DNA of 64,000 nucleotides from Garcia nutans. Taxonomy: Eukaryota; Streptophyta; Magnoliopsida; Malpighiales; Euphorbiaceae. The notes under the pieces are model-generated. The model was not told the DNA's origin and made no database searches. It worked only from the letters and a program-made list of their open reading frames with translations. Positions 62,355 through 64,000 of this stretch are shown in pieces (positions within the stretch are counted from its first letter, which is position 1; each line of letters begins with the position of its first letter). The stretch is from positions 3,968,001 to 4,032,000 of the forward strand of contig CANTUV010000051.1 in NCBI GenBank assembly GCA_947685225.1, given 5' to 3'. The position numbers were made by a program, and so were the translations under genes.

Positions 62355-62364
62355 CTATAAATAC
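62355..62364 (+). promoter_or_regulatory. TATA box of the solo LTR
   Basis: CTATAAATAC, about 490 bp into the LTR and 140 bp after the second hairpin. Followed by an A/C-rich leader-like sequence. Likely the U3 promoter. Confidence 0.65.
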
Positions 62365-63772
62365 AGAGGTTAAGCAACACCCATGGGGATAACAACTAAC
62401 AACACCAAAGAACGATCAACCAAAAAGAAACAAACATATACATAGCAATCCAAGAGGCAGGAACTAAAAAACCATCCTCGATTGCATTGAATCTCCGGCC
62501 AAAAATCAACATTGTCTTAGGCAATGGTATAAGGAAGCTTGATTCAACATACAACATTGGTGGAGTCTACGACAATGCAGGTTTAGTTCTCTAAATTTAA
62601 TTTATTTAAAACCTCTGGTAGCATTAAATGTTTTGAATACTTCATTAAATTGTGTGAATGTTAGGAGTTATTTTAATTCAGTAGTTGAAAGCAACATTAA
62701 ATGTCTTGAATATTGTTTAGTCCAGTAGCTAAATATCTTGGTTATGATTTTCTAATAATATATTGAATCCAACATATTTTGTTTCAAAACCTTAATCCAT
62801 TAGGTTTAGCCTTAAATTACATGATCTAATCCTAAAACTTGTATGTTTTGATCTAACACTTTAGTTTATTTTGCAAAACCCTAAATCACACTATCAAACC
62901 CTAATTCACATGTAAAATCCTAGTTTAAGAAAAATCCTAATTTGTATAAATATAAAATTCTAGTTTAGATAGAAATCTCAATTATCCAACAAAATCGCCA
63001 TAGACGTGACTCACGTCATCGCGCCCTATATTTTAGTAATGAGTTAATATTAAGATCTATTTGTAGATTGTAATTTTTATGATTAACTTTAATTTTATTA
63101 GTTTAGCACTAATTTATAATTATTAGTGCAATGGTTGTTTATTTGTTTGATTACTTACTTTACCATAATTATTATTAAGTACTTATTTATTGTATTTTTA
63201 AGATACTTGTAAAAGGCATGTTTTCACTTTGTGAATGTCTTGTTTATTTAATTTATTTCTTTTTATCGTATTTATATTTGGAGACTAATTAAAGGAACAC
63301 GTTTTCATCAATTGACTGGTGTTCTATTTTTATTTGCTTGTGTTTGGACATTGGATATTGTAAAGACATGTTTTTTAACATCGGATGAGTGTCTATTTTA
63401 TTTTATTTCAATAATATGATGGATATTTATTTCATTTATGATTGCATATATTATGGATAATGTTATAATAAGTTAATAATTTTATAATATTTAGACTTGA
63501 AAAGAAGACATATTTCAATGAACTGGGTTCTATAGAGGTGCTGGGTCATTCTCACATTCTCCATGCGTATCCAACTTTTTAAATACAATATGGGGTTGAG
63601 GATCATTATGAATCGAGTCATTTATCCCTTTCTTTTCTTTTCCGACCAGTCCGAGTGGCTATTATATTTCTTTGGGGTTAGGCTCGTGTTCTCTAAGACC
63701 TAGAGCCTAATAGTACCGAAGTCACAATAACCATTCCACCGGGAGTGGGGTAAAAATTTCGCTCACACTTTC

Positions 63773-64000
63773 ACACAATAAATATATAATGTACACATAT
63801 ACACAATATATACAAATATATATATATATATAGCATACCCACAATATATATGCAATATACACAAAATATATACATAGCAAAATTAATATTTTTTAACTTC
63901 ATTTTTCATGTGTAATATGTAAAATTTTTTTAAAAATAAATTTAATATTTTCATTAATATGTTTTATATATTTAATGTTTTTATATAAATTTTTGTGAGT
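63773..64000. other. AT-rich flank after the solo LTR
   Basis: Low-complexity ACACAATATATAC-type DNA that continues the same pattern seen before the LTR (61690-61860), with (TA)n near 63816-63831. No gene. Confidence 0.6.

Larger units (their letters stand above)
61868..63767 (+). mobile_element. solo LTR, 1.9 kb
   Basis: 1,900 bp starting TGTAGACC and ending GCTCACA, flanked by exact CTTTC duplications (61863-61867, 63768-63772). There is no coding domain and no second LTR, so it most likely arose by LTR-LTR recombination. A TATA box at 62355 and an A/C-rich leader after it set the orientation as plus. Size suggests Ty3/gypsy, but the family is not identified. The U3 contains paired hairpins. 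Confidence 0.75.

Overview
The window is AT-rich nuclear DNA of a flowering plant, probably a eudicot. Evidence: plant lineages of LTR retrotransposons (Ty1/copia, an Athila-like element primed by tRNA-Asp, Ogre/Tat elements primed by tRNA-Arg), a plant L1-type LINE with an RNase H tail, GT-AG introns, and plant families for the only two host genes (an ENT nucleoside transporter and a plant TPR-like protein). The species cannot be fixed from the sequence. About 55-60% of the window is recognisable transposable element.

Layout. 1-3941: 3' part of a decayed copia element with its 3' LTR. 4298-13965: a two-exon ENT-family nucleoside transporter pseudogene; its single intron carries a complete 8.2-kb Athila-like LTR element (4981-13163, TSD GCTTC) that encodes only Gag and protease. 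13966-17896: AT-rich intergenic DNA. 17897-19356 (minus): the one apparently intact host gene, three exons, a 303-residue TPR-like protein with a TATA box about 95 bp upstream. 19457-24159: AT-rich intergenic DNA with a MITE-like relic and a GC-richer island.

24160-55450 is a four-level nest. An old Ogre element on the plus strand (LTR remnant 24160-25399, decayed PBS 25402, leader and ORF1 pieces 25420-27411 and 53194-55450) was split by a younger Ogre-like element on the minus strand (27412-53193, 25.8 kb). The target duplication CACAT is still visible (one copy now TACAT). The younger element was itself hit by a 3.3-kb solo LTR in gag (38740-42030, TSD CTAAT) and by a 5'-truncated LINE in its 5' LTR (49847-52410). 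Its 3' LTR carries a tandem duplication of the PPT/LTR-start junction with a small inverted segment at the joint, and its 3' untranslated region holds a tandem array of about 66 bp.

55451-61862: AT-rich DNA with tandem repeats, a 30-bp palindrome and a GC-richer island. 61868-63767: a well-preserved 1.9-kb solo LTR (TSD CTTTC) with a TATA box and two adjacent hairpins in its U3. No tRNA, rRNA, CRISPR or bacterial-type features were seen. All retroelement pol genes here are broken, so none looks autonomous. I found no new gene system; the most informative material is the nested Ogre architecture and the odd PPT/LTR duplication.
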